Shown here one piece after another: positions 1-7,635 of a DNA stretch of 10,480 bases. How positions within the stretch are numbered: position 1 is the stretch's first letter; every line of letters starts with the position of its first letter. The translations under genes were made by a program, and so were the position numbers. The stretch is taken from assembly GCA_020629335.1 (NCBI GenBank), contig JAHDDN010000169.1, positions 1 to 10,480 on the forward strand. Reading direction: 5' to 3'. The DNA is from Chitinophagales bacterium (GTDB lineage Bacteria > Bacteroidota > Bacteroidia > Chitinophagales > UBA2359). The notes under the pieces were generated by a model. That model was not told where the DNA came from. It did no database searches and worked only from the letters and a program-made list of their open reading frames with translations.

Positions 1-371
1 CTTAAAAAGAGAAAAATTGGTATAAATGGAAGTACTCCTTCCCCATTAATAATTAGGAAAAGTATCGTTTTTCAAAAACTTAAAATCTAATAATCAAACT
101 GATAAAGCCATATAGAGGAAAATAAAAAAAGAACCATGTTAACATCTGGGGGGTATAAGAGATCTTAGAGCATACAATAGTTCTAAACAATCGAAGTAAT
201 ATAAATGTGAATAAAGGAATAAAAAAGTGATTTTAATAAAGCAAACCCAGATACTTATACACTTATCAACAAACTTATCAAGATTTATAAACAAAGAAAT
301 GGAAAAAATCCATATTAAAATACAAAAATCCTAAAACTATGCTAACTTATAAACAGAAAACAAAATAAAGC

Positions 372-380
372 TGTGGATAA
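372..380 (-). promoter_or_regulatory. DnaA box, perfect
   Basis: TGTGGATAA on the plus strand, which is TTATCCACA on the minus strand. It is an exact match to the consensus DnaA binding site and the leftmost perfect box of the putative origin. Confidence 0.6.
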
Positions 381-629
381 AGCCTCATAAATTTATAAAA
401 AACGAATTACTTTAGTAAAAGGCGTCAATATCGAGCCTAAGAAACAAAAAAAACGCTATAATTTATCAACATCAAGTCATAATTACAAACATTACAAAAT
501 CTAATATTCATAATCAACTGACAGCCAATATTAAAATTTATGGTAGTATCAACAGTAAGTAATAAATGCTGTGGAAAACGCTAGAATTTTTGTTTAAAAA
601 AACAAGTTAAATTCCTTGAAAATGAGTAT

Positions 630-655
630 TGTGGATAAGAGTACACTTACCCACA
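630..655. promoter_or_regulatory. Pair of opposed DnaA boxes
   Basis: A perfect minus-strand box (TGTGGATAA, 630-638) is followed eight bases later by TTACCCACA (647-655), a one-mismatch plus-strand box. Opposed, closely spaced DnaA boxes are typical of the DnaA-assembly part of an origin. Confidence 0.55.
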
Positions 656-719
656 TTCTATCCTCAACTAGCTAACAACATTTTAATACACTATCAACAG
701 CGCTTATAAATTGTGTAAA

Positions 720-752
720 TGTAGATAAAGTAATCCACATGAATGTGGAAAA
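720..752. promoter_or_regulatory. Cluster of three DnaA-like boxes
   Basis: Three one-mismatch boxes lie within 33 bases: TGTAGATAA (720-728, minus), TAATCCACA (731-739, plus) and TGTGGAAAA (744-752, minus). Their close spacing suggests a cooperative DnaA-binding site. Each box alone would be weak evidence. Confidence 0.5.
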
Positions 753-853
753 GCTCACTACACTAAATAAATACAAACAAAAGGGTGTTATTTAAATGTT
801 AATAACCTATACTTAATGTTAAATACTGAAGAAACATAAACAACTAAATGGGT

Positions 854-870
854 TTATCAACATATCCACA
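854..870 (+). promoter_or_regulatory. Tandem DnaA-like boxes
   Basis: TTATCAACA (854-862) and ATATCCACA (862-870) share one base and point the same way. Each differs from TTATCCACA at one position. An A/T-only-rich stretch follows at 890-925 and is a reasonable candidate for the duplex-unwinding region. Confidence 0.5.
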
Positions 871-1211
871 GCCCTAATAATAATGGTATTAAAGAAGAAA
901 TTTTAAAAAAAGAAAACAAATCAACATTCATAATACCATAACATAGAAACTCCTCTACTTGAAAATATTAGCCTAAAAATTAGAATATCACAATCTATTT
1001 TAGTAAGAGCAAATTTCATGGTCAAATTTTTGAAAACAACAACAACAATATCAAATAGAATATTTCATAATATTATTGTTAGGCGATTTTTTTCGAATAC
1101 TAATCATATCTCCTTGTCAATAATTAATACAAGTAGATATTTCAATAAAATAAAGGGTAAAAAGTAAAAAAAATGATTGGATTTTATAACTTAAGGTTAG
1201 TCGATACAATT

Positions 1212-1305
1212 TGTTGATTATCAACACTTAAAAGCTTTGAATTAATATTTTAGTATAAATAACTGATTGTTAGCTTTGTGGAAAAGTGGATAACTTTGTG
1301 GATAA
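1212..1305. promoter_or_regulatory. Right-end DnaA box cluster with palindrome
   Basis: An odd-centred palindrome at 1212-1226 has arms TGTTGAT and ATCAACA. It contains TTATCAACA (1218-1226) and, on the other strand, a two-mismatch box. Then come three same-direction minus-strand boxes: TGTGGAAAA (1277-1285), AGTGGATAA (1285-1293) and the perfect TGTGGATAA (1297-1305). This is the densest box array in the window. It lies just beyond the 3' end of yihY, so it would mark the right side of the putative origin. Confidence 0.6.
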
Positions 1306-1375
1306 TTAAACTATACAGTGCAGAAAAATAAAAATTACATATTAGAATAATAGTCGCCGCTATATTCATCCTTAG

Positions 1376-2314
1376 CTATTTATTCAGTCTTCTCTCCTCT
1401 CCTACTGAATTCTTATCATTTTTAATTTCTAAACTAAACTCGCCATCTAAAACACGAATATCATTTTCAGCCAATACTTTATTAAAGACAGCACCGAAGA
1501 AAATAATCTGCGAGGTAATAAAGATCCAAATCAGTAATCCAATTAAAGAAGATGCGGTTCCATAAATACTTAAATTACTATAACCAATGAAATTGGCAAA
1601 CATCCATTTACTTACAGAAAAGAAAAATGCAGTTAAAATAGAACCAGGCAAAACATCAGACCATTTGAGGGAGAGATTAGGCAATACTTTGAATACCCAA
1701 AAGAACAAAAATACAAACAAAGCAAAAACACCTAATCTATTAGCCAAAAACATAATCCATTGCGTATTAATCAAAAATTCACTCAATTGATCACCTAAAA
1801 TCACTAAAATAGTATCAAACAAAAGGGCTGCAACCAATAAAAACCCAATTAGAACCAGTATAGATAGAGATAGTAAGCGATTCTTGAAAAATAGCAGAAC
1901 GCCTTTCGTCTTAGGAGGACGTGCCCATATTTTATTAAAAGCATTGGATAATTGCACAAAAGCACCAGTCGCACCAAAGAAGAATGTTAATATCAATACA
2001 AAAGTCTTCCAACCACTATTTCGATAGGTCTTGATATTCTCAATCCAACGCATAATCATTTCAGTTGTTTCAAATCCAAAAGCATCTCTTAACTCATTAG
2101 CAATCTTAAGATTTGCTTCAACATCACTAACAAAGTAACTACCAATGAATAGGATAACAATTAAACCTGGTGCTACAGAAAAAATAGTATAGTAAGCCAA
2201 TGCCGCTCCATAAGTAAAAAGATCATTTTTTATAAATGCTTTTATTGTATCTTTGAATAAGAGAAAGGCGATTCGAAAACTGCTTAATAAGGTATAAGGT
2301 AAATCCTTTATCAT
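1376..2314 (-). CDS. yihY: YihY/BrkB family inner-membrane protein
   Basis: A 312-residue integral membrane protein of the YihY (BrkB, UPF0761) family, once misnamed ribonuclease BN; its function is not firmly established. Family hallmarks are visible: the first helix with GAALAYYTIFSVAPG (residues 36-50), a NKIWARP segment after the second helix (127-133), WSDVLPGSILTAF (218-230), and a last helix with YGTASSLIGLLIW...GAVFNK (251-279). About six hydrophobic segments lie near residues 35-60, 103-125, 147-172, 185-210, 222-245 and 252-278. The length is normal for the family. The start at 2314 gives a short cytoplasmic N-terminus, as expected. The charged C-terminal tail (about 285-312) is cytoplasmic and poorly conserved. 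The gene reads toward the putative origin and is divergent from the CHAT gene, so it looks monocistronic. No clear promoter or terminator is visible. Confidence 0.92.
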   Translation of the reverse strand: MIKDLPYTLLSSFRIAFLLFKDTIKAFIKNDLFTYGAALAYYTIFSVAPGLIVILFIGSYFVSDVEANLKIANELRDAFGFETTEMIMRWIENIKTYRNSGWKTFVLILTFFFGATGAFVQLSNAFNKIWARPPKTKGVLLFFKNRLLSLSILVLIGFLLVAALLFDTILVILGDQLSEFLINTQWIMFLANRLGVFALFVFLFFWVFKVLPNLSLKWSDVLPGSILTAFFFSVSKWMFANFIGYSNLSIYGTASSLIGLLIWIFITSQIIFFGAVFNKVLAENDIRVLDGEFSLEIKNDKNSVGEERRLNK

Positions 2315-2410
2315 ATACGTGAAGGTAAGAAATCCTAAAATTGAAATATAGTAATTTTACAAAAATTGCTAAGGATAATTTAAATTTGTAGCACTGAATA
2401 AATTTAATTT

Positions 2411-2551
2411 GGGGCTTCCCCTTCGGGTCGGGCTGTCCGCTCTTATGGAGCTATGATCTTCCTACTTCGCTAAGTGCTGCTTGTCTGCTAAAGCCAGCCA
2501 TCGCATCACTAAGCTACGTAAGTCAGAACATGGCCGCTCCATACCTAAGCC
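2411..2551 (+). repeat. Structured intergenic repeat, copy 1 (short form)
   Basis: This 141-base element recurs at 8665-8866 in the same orientation. Shared blocks, in order, are GGGGCTTCC (2411-2419), TCGGGCTGTCCGCTCT (2428-2443), CGCTAAGTGCTGCTTGTCT (2468-2486), an identical 27-base block (2496-2522) and CCTAAGCC (2544-2551). It can fold as follows: the ends close (GGCTT with AAGCC); a small CCC-TTC-GGG hairpin lies at 2419-2427; TATGGAGC (2444-2451) pairs with GCTCCATA (2536-2543); inside that, GCTAAGTGCTGC (2469-2480) pairs with GCATCACTAAGC (2503-2514) at 10 of 12 positions; and a small CTG/CAG stem (2485-2487 with 2495-2497) lies in the inner loop. It fills most of the gap between divergent yihY and the CHAT gene and ends 55 bases before the CHAT start. 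Its orientation is nominal, and whether it is transcribed is unknown. Confidence 0.85.
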
Positions 2552-2606
2552 TAAAAATAAAATCGAATAGTATAAAGTCTAACTATTTTTAATATTATAT
2601 AATTTT

Positions 2607-5600
2607 ATGTCAAATAATAACCCTTTACTTAATAAAGCCGATAAATATATTAGCAAGGCTAAGGCATTAGTAGCCAAAGCAAATTTTAGTTCAGCACTGG
2701 ATGAATACGAAAATGCAAAAATTATATACGAAAAATTTAGACTTTGGAAAGAATATATAATTGCTATAAATGGAGTGGCAAATATGTACTTCCGAATGGG
2801 AAAATATGAAGAGTCGCTAAAGTATTTAAATGAAGGAGAAAAAATTTGTGAGAAAGAACTAGGAATTCAAGATACATTATTATATGAGATCAAAGATTTA
2901 CAAGCCAAAATCCACATTAGAAAAAATGAATTTGAAGATGCTTTTAGAATATTAAAAAATACACAAGAAGCAAGAGAACAATTTTTTCCAGACAATGAAG
3001 ATGAATTATTTAAAACTTATCATTTACTGAGTTTATACTATATGGACACAGATAAATATACTCTCCAGAAAAAATATAGTGATTTGGCTTTACATGTTAA
3101 GCTGTCAAATGGAAAAGCAATAGATGAAGGAGTTGCCAGAATTTATAATAATACAGGACTGTACTATTATGAAAGAGGAAATTATAAAAAATCAATAGAA
3201 TACTATTTTAAAGCAAGAGATATATACGAAGCACTTCCAAATGACAATGGTTATCTTATCGCAACAACCTATAGTAATACAGGACTTAGTTTTGAAAGAA
3301 TGGGAGATTATGATAAAGCACTCTCCTATCACAAAAAAGCACTAAAAACAAGAATTCGATTATTTGGAGAATACCATATAGATGTGGCGATCTCCTATAA
3401 TAATTTAGGTGTCTATCACTACTACAAAAAAAATAAAGAATTAACCTATATTAATTTTTTAAAAGCAAAAGAAATTAGTGAAGAAGTATTAGGCGGAGAA
3501 GATTTGTATACTGCTCTATTTACCTACAATATAGGAAACTACTATAGGCTCTATGATGATTTAGATATGGCCATCCAATTTCACCAAAAAGCATTAGAAA
3601 TTAGAATCCACTGCTTAGGAGAAAACCATACGATAGTAGGAAGCTCCTATGTGAGTATAGGAGAGGTATACTTAAGAAGAGGAGATTTAGAATTAGCTTT
3701 AATTAGCTATCAAAAAGGCTTGGAAAACAGTAAAAAAGGTAAAAACTCAACTACGGCAGAAGCTTACTATGGATTGGGAGAGGTTTATTTAGAAAAAAAG
3801 GAATACCTTAAAAGTCTATCCTATTACCAAAAAGCCATCACTTATTATATGCCTGAATATAATAATGAAGATATCTATGATAATCCTACCTTGGAAAGTT
3901 ATGCCTATTCAAGAATATTAATAGATACCTTTAGAGAAAAAGCAAAAGTATTTTATAAACTTTATAAAATAACCAACGAACCAAAGGATCTACTTGCGGC
4001 TTTCAATACTTATGAACTAAGTGCTATAGCTATTGACAAACTAAGACAAAATTATCAGACAGAAGAATCTAAACATACCTTATCTGGTACAGCAATGCCA
4101 CTCTATGAAAATTTTATAGAAGTAAGTTTGGAGTTATACAAAAATACCGCTGATGAAGTATATAAAGAAAAAGCTTTCCTAATAGCAGAGAAAGGTAAAG
4201 CAATGTCACTAATAGCTTTGATGAATGAAACAGAAGCTAAAATTACAGCTAATTTACCAGAGCACCTTTTAGAGAAAGAACATAATATTTACACAGAACT
4301 GATGTATATCGATAAACAGATTAATCGGGAGCGTGCAAAAGGAGCTAATTTAAATAAAGAGAAATTAAGCGACTGGGAAAGTGAATACTTTGACTGTAAA
4401 TTAGAGTATGAAAAATTGATTAAAGAATTTGAAATTAACTTCAAAGAATACTATGATTTAAAATATAATCAAGCATCCATTACAATTGAAGAAGTACAAG
4501 CAGTACTTAATAAGGATACTGCTTTAATTGAATATTTTGTTGGTCAAAAAAATATTTATGTATTCATATTTTCTGATCAGGAATTCAATTATGTGAAAAT
4601 TAAAAATAATCAAAAATTAACTAAGCTTCATGAAAGTCTACAAGAGTCAATAGATCTCTTAGAAGTAAAGGATTTTGAAAAAACAGCAATTGATATATAT
4701 GAAATTATATTGATGCCTATTGAGGAGTATTTTTACGATAAAGAACACTTGATTTTTATTAATGATGATGTCCTAAATTATATCCCTTTTGACGTATTGA
4801 TAAAAAATAAAAATGAAGAAGCTCGATACTTTAATCAATTGAATTACTTGATTAATAAATATGTAATTACGCATCACTACTCTGTATCCTTATATATTAA
4901 GGGCGTTAATAAAAGATCAAAAATAGCCTTTAGCGAAAAAAGTTTTTTAGGTATAGCTCCAGTCAATTTTGGGCATATTGAGTCAGAGTCAGTGGTCATG
5001 GAAAGTAGCCAGTTAACTGGCCACGAAACTAAAGTACTCAGAGCCACAAATGATAATAATGGTATAAATAAATTGCCTGAAACTATAGCTGAAGTAAAAG
5101 AAGTATATAACCTATTCGAAAATAAACAGCTAGATTCAGCCGCTTTTCTATATGGATCAGCCTCTAAGAAAAATTTATACAAATACGCCAACCGCTACAA
5201 TTACTTACTAATAGCCACCCATGGATTTGTTAATCAAATAAATGCTAAATTGAGTGGAATATATCTTGCAAAGAATAAGGAAGGGGAAGATGATGGAAAA
5301 CTCTATATTTCTGACGCTTACCAACTAAATTTAAATGCTAATTTGGTCGTTTTAAGTAGTTGTTCAAGTGGTATTGGAGAATTGCATTTAGGGGAAGGAT
5401 TAATCGCGATTAATCGAGGGTTTTTATACGCAGGAGCAGCTAACATTATTTATTCTCTATTTGATATACCAGATGCATCTACCAGTATGCTAGTTAAATT
5501 GCTGTTCAAACATATCCTTGATGGAGATAAGTATAGCGTCGCTTTAAGAAAAGCGAAAATGCAGTTGATGAAGAAAGAAGAAATGACCATCCAAGATTGG

Positions 5601-5627
5601 GCAGGTTTAGCCCTAATCGGTCAATAA
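2607..5627 (+). CDS. TPR-repeat CHAT-domain cysteine protease-like protein
   Basis: A 1006-residue soluble protein with no signal peptide or membrane segment. Residues 10-415 form an array of roughly nine to ten tetratricopeptide repeats; clear units include the helices around 182-208 (NNTGLYYYERGNYKKSIEYY), 222-248, 265-290, 305-332, 346-372 and 386-412. A helical linker with coiled-coil character follows (about 440-680). The C-terminal third (about 690-1006) is a CHAT domain, a caspase/separase-like fold: FINDDVLNYIPFDVLI is the entry strand and helix, IATHGF supplies the probable catalytic His872, and LSSCSSGIGE supplies Cys919, both intact. CHAT proteins are proteases or protease-like effectors whose TPRs sense a partner. 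The start ATG at 2607 has no Shine-Dalgarno sequence, normal for Bacteroidota. The gene converges on the zinc-finger and sigma-like genes across a shared terminator and probably works with them. The substrate is unknown. Confidence 0.93.
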   Translation: MSNNNPLLNKADKYISKAKALVAKANFSSALDEYENAKIIYEKFRLWKEYIIAINGVANMYFRMGKYEESLKYLNEGEKICEKELGIQDTLLYEIKDLQAKIHIRKNEFEDAFRILKNTQEAREQFFPDNEDELFKTYHLLSLYYMDTDKYTLQKKYSDLALHVKLSNGKAIDEGVARIYNNTGLYYYERGNYKKSIEYYFKARDIYEALPNDNGYLIATTYSNTGLSFERMGDYDKALSYHKKALKTRIRLFGEYHIDVAISYNNLGVYHYYKKNKELTYINFLKAKEISEEVLGGEDLYTALFTYNIGNYYRLYDDLDMAIQFHQKALEIRIHCLGENHTIVGSSYVSIGEVYLRRGDLELALISYQKGLENSKKGKNSTTAEAYYGLGEVYLEKKEYLKSLSYYQKAITYYMPEYNNEDIYDNPTLESYAYSRILIDTFREKAKVFYKLYKITNEPKDLLAAFNTYELSAIAIDKLRQNYQTEESKHTLSGTAMPLYENFIEVSLELYKNTADEVYKEKAFLIAEKGKAMSLIALMNETEAKITANLPEHLLEKEHNIYTELMYIDKQINRERAKGANLNKEKLSDWESEYFDCKLEYEKLIKEFEINFKEYYDLKYNQASITIEEVQAVLNKDTALIEYFVGQKNIYVFIFSDQEFNYVKIKNNQKLTKLHESLQESIDLLEVKDFEKTAIDIYEIILMPIEEYFYDKEHLIFINDDVLNYIPFDVLIKNKNEEARYFNQLNYLINKYVITHHYSVSLYIKGVNKRSKIAFSEKSFLGIAPVNFGHIESESVVMESSQLTGHETKVLRATNDNNGINKLPETIAEVKEVYNLFENKQLDSAAFLYGSASKKNLYKYANRYNYLLIATHGFVNQINAKLSGIYLAKNKEGEDDGKLYISDAYQLNLNANLVVLSSCSSGIGELHLGEGLIAINRGFLYAGAANIIYSLFDIPDASTSMLVKLLFKHILDGDKYSVALRKAKMQLMKKEEMTIQDWAGLALIGQ

Positions 5628-5668
5628 CAAACTGAATAATACTTTTCATATCATTCGATAAAATAACA

Positions 5669-5704
5669 AAGCCACCTAAACTAAATAAATAGTATAGGTG
5701 GCTT
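5669..5704. terminator. Bidirectional rho-independent terminator
   Basis: AAGCCACCTA (5669-5678) pairs perfectly with TAGGTGGCTT (5695-5704). An inner ACTA/TAGT pairing (5680-5683 with 5690-5693) shortens the loop to AATAAA. The plus side is followed by a T-rich stretch (TTTTT at 5711-5715); the minus side has only a weaker U-rich tail. It lies between the convergent CHAT and zinc-finger genes and can serve both. Confidence 0.82.
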
Positions 5705-5733
5705 CGTATCTTTTTAAATTAAGTGAAATCCTA

Positions 5734-6378
5734 CTAAGCAGACTTAGATAAAGGTGGATTGTAGACATAAAATTTACCAATAATAGCCTTACCTCCTTTT
5801 AAAGCAGCTTTCCAGTAATAGAGACCAGATGGAAATTTATCCATAGGATCTAAGGAAAGTTTATAGTTAGAAGTATCCGCCTCTAAGGTAGTTTTCAGAA
5901 CTCTTTCTTTCTGGTTTTCTACGATTAAAGTAATTGGCTGATCACTATCTGTTGCTAACTCAAAGTTAACTTCCTTAGTACACAACTGATCCTTAATAGG
6001 AGCTTTCACGTTAATTACAGCCACAAATAAGTTTCTGTAAGTTAATTGCTCCTCAATTAATCGCTCATACATCGGTATGGGCAATGCTTCTGCTTTTAAT
6101 TGAGCCAGGATTTGGTCCAAATCAGCAGGATTATCTGATATGCTAACAGTACTATTGAGTTCACCAAAGAATGGATGCCGTGTTAAATGAGAATAATCTT
6201 CGTCTTCTAAAAATCTTAATAATTGATTAACTGCGTCGCTACAATGTAGACAACTATTAACATGATCGTATATATCTTTAGGTAGACGGTTAATTAAACC
6301 AAGTTTAACAGCATCTGTATAAAGGGAGACGCCAATATCTGTTAGGTGCTTATCGTCGTTAAAAAATTTAGTTTTCAT
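5734..6378 (-). CDS. Soluble zinc-finger (zf-HC2-like) putative anti-sigma protein
   Basis: A 214-residue protein. Near the N-terminus is H39-x3-C43-x2-C46 (HVNSCLHC), the signature of zinc-binding anti-sigma (ZAS/zf-HC2) domains, with His11 a possible further metal ligand. Unlike most such anti-sigma factors it has no transmembrane helix, so it should stay in the cytoplasm. After a helical middle (about 80-115), residues 120-210 are rich in predicted beta strands and end in a SGLYYWKAAL...KFYVYN segment that resembles an Ig-like beta-sandwich. It lies downstream of the sigma-like gene on the same strand, 132 bases away, with its own copy of the motif found before that gene. The anti-sigma role is inferred from the finger and the neighbour. 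It could instead be an adaptor or the substrate of the convergent CHAT protein. Confidence 0.75.
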   Translation of the reverse strand: MKTKFFNDDKHLTDIGVSLYTDAVKLGLINRLPKDIYDHVNSCLHCSDAVNQLLRFLEDEDYSHLTRHPFFGELNSTVSISDNPADLDQILAQLKAEALPIPMYERLIEEQLTYRNLFVAVINVKAPIKDQLCTKEVNFELATDSDQPITLIVENQKERVLKTTLEADTSNYKLSLDPMDKFPSGLYYWKAALKGGKAIIGKFYVYNPPLSKSA

Positions 6379-6474
6379 CTTTCGATAGTATTTCTGAGTA
6401 ATTGAGCATAAAAAATAAAACGGGTTCTGAATAAATAACGGTTAAATAAATATAGGGTTTGTATTTTAATTGTT

Positions 6475-6501
6475 TAGACGATTAGTATCATCGAATTTTG
6501 A
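6475..6501 (-). promoter_or_regulatory. Putative ECF-type promoter of the zinc-finger gene
   Basis: Read on the minus strand: TCAAAAT (6501-6495), ten bases, then TAATCGTCTA (6484-6475). TCAAA and CGTC are 16 bases apart, the usual distance between the -35 and -10 elements of ECF sigma promoters, and CGTC is a common ECF -10 core. The same two blocks at the same distance lie before the sigma-like gene. It begins ten bases beyond the stop of that gene and implies a leader of about 90 bases before the ATG at 6378. Confidence 0.55.
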
Positions 6502-6510
6502 CAAAAAAAG

Positions 6511-7614
6511 CTATTTTTTTTCAAAAAAATGATAAATAACTCCTCCAAACCACTCATCTGCATACTTATTTACAGGTTTTTCGGATATTTTTGTCAAAAG
6601 TAGCTTCTCTTCTGTATTTAGTTTCTTGACTAAGCTGATACGTTCTTGACTGAGATAATGCATATATAGCAACTTAGCAATAAAACGTGCCTTCTGTCTA
6701 GAAAACCATTTCCAAAGATTATTGGAAGAGGTTAACTTATTTTCAAAATTGTTGATAAATACATTCAAGTGCTCCCATTTAGCCCCCTCATTTAAAGGAG
6801 CATAATTAATGCCAAATATTTTTATAAAGTCGCTTAGATCATCGCCTTCCAAATCAAGTAAGGCTGCATCTTTCTCATTTAATATAAGGCAGAAATGCAC
6901 TTTCATGCAAATTTCAAGCTTTCTTTGGTCAAGTTGAGAAAATAATTGCATCAACTCTTTAAAGGAATGCAACACATACTGCATATCTATTTGATTAGAC
7001 ACTACCTTAAACAAAGAATCACTCGTCGGTGGTTCCACTATTATTTCATTTCGAGTAATAGTCGCTTTCTGAGTATGAAAAGCTTTGACCGCATCCTTAA
7101 TTACATTACCAATTACTCGGTAAATAAAGGTACTGAATAAAGCTTCTCCTTTGTAAGAACTCAATTGTCCCTTCTGTAACTTTAACAAAAGTTTCTCCTT
7201 CACTGTTTGAACCACATCATCCACATCACTCGATTTGATTTGATTGGTTTTGACAAAAGAATGAACTCTAAAAGCTAAGTTCTCGGTATACTTGAGTATC
7301 AATCTAGGGGATTGACTAGCCAATAAAAGTTGATCTTCATAATTTTTACAAATATTATCTATCGCCTTAACCAATAAGGTCTTAATGATAGCAATCTGCT
7401 CATTTTTTTTACAAAGAGACTTCAATTGACTTGGTAAACGATGCTGTATTTCAATAAGTAATGAATCATAATCCGACTCAATAAACACGCCTTGTTCTAC
7501 ATAAAAATCGATGATTTTATCGACTAAATGACGATATTTATCCAAAAGTAATACAGGATCATTATACAAAATATCTAAGTCTGTATGTTGGGTCACAATC
7601 GGGATGTTTAGCAT
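6511..7614 (-). CDS. Divergent sigma-70-like factor with atypical C-terminal half
   Basis: A 367-residue protein with a recognisable sigma-70 region 2. SSDVDDVVQTVKEKLL (about 128-143) matches region 2.2, the core RNA polymerase contact. YKGEALFSTFIYRVIGNVIKD (154-174) matches regions 2.3-2.4, the -10 recognition helix. It is longer than an ordinary ECF factor (about 170-200 residues): about 125 extra helical residues precede region 2. The C-terminal half (about 210-367) is helical and basic but shows no clear region 4 helix-turn-helix, so -35 recognition, if any, is unusual. It follows the hydrolase by 53 bases with its own putative promoter in the gap, and is followed on the same strand by the zinc-finger gene. 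The likely role is an alternative sigma factor controlled by that protein and the CHAT protein. The family call is fairly safe; the circuit is inferred. Confidence 0.78.
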   Translation of the reverse strand: MLNIPIVTQHTDLDILYNDPVLLLDKYRHLVDKIIDFYVEQGVFIESDYDSLLIEIQHRLPSQLKSLCKKNEQIAIIKTLLVKAIDNICKNYEDQLLLASQSPRLILKYTENLAFRVHSFVKTNQIKSSDVDDVVQTVKEKLLLKLQKGQLSSYKGEALFSTFIYRVIGNVIKDAVKAFHTQKATITRNEIIVEPPTSDSLFKVVSNQIDMQYVLHSFKELMQLFSQLDQRKLEICMKVHFCLILNEKDAALLDLEGDDLSDFIKIFGINYAPLNEGAKWEHLNVFINNFENKLTSSNNLWKWFSRQKARFIAKLLYMHYLSQERISLVKKLNTEEKLLLTKISEKPVNKYADEWFGGVIYHFFEKK

Positions 7615-7635
7615 TAGTGTGTTCGTTTCCTTATA

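Larger units (their letters stand above)
1..1375. other. oriC: Candidate chromosomal replication origin (oriC), gene-free
   Basis: This long, strongly AT-rich stretch holds no convincing open frame. It carries about fifteen 9-mers that match the DnaA box TTATCCACA perfectly or with one mismatch, on both strands. Three are perfect, all on the minus strand (372-380, 630-638, 1297-1305). One-mismatch sites on the plus strand begin at 263, 463, 647, 731, 854, 862 and 1218; on the minus strand they begin at 570, 720, 744, 1277 and 1285. AT-rich tracts between them, for example 890-930 and 1140-1190, could serve as unwinding elements. Dense DnaA boxes in an unusually long AT-rich spacer are the classic signature of oriC. 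In many Bacteroidota oriC is not next to dnaA, so the absence of dnaA here is not a contradiction. The left boundary lies outside the window, so other functions such as a plasmid origin are not excluded. Confidence 0.65.

Noticed and set aside
787..806. GTTATT...AATAAC inverted repeat as a regulatory hairpin
   Set aside because: A six-pair AT-rich stem is expected by chance in such AT-rich DNA.
1587..1790. Plus-strand open frame of 67 codons
   Set aside because: It lies wholly antisense inside yihY, is lysine/asparagine-rich as expected of a shadow of a membrane-protein gene, and has no recognisable domain.
2385..2411. TTTG...TTAATTTG as a promoter for the CHAT gene
   Set aside because: The spacer is only 15 bases and the -7 box lacks the conserved A, so it is too weak to call.
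2411..2551. Repeat as a MITE-type transposon
   Set aside because: The complementary ends are only five bases and I see no target-site duplication around either copy. The multi-stem design fits a structured element better, though mobility is not excluded.
4877..5191. Minus-strand open frame of 104 codons
   Set aside because: It is antisense to the conserved CHAT domain coding region; the translation has no domain and no promoter is visible.
2607..5627. CHAT protein as part of a type III-E CRISPR (craspase) locus
   Set aside because: No CRISPR array, gRAMP effector or other cas gene is present in the window; only the protease-sigma logic is comparable.
6946..7140. Plus-strand open frame of 64 codons
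   Set aside because: It is antisense to the conserved region 2 part of the sigma-like gene and shows no independent sign of being a gene.
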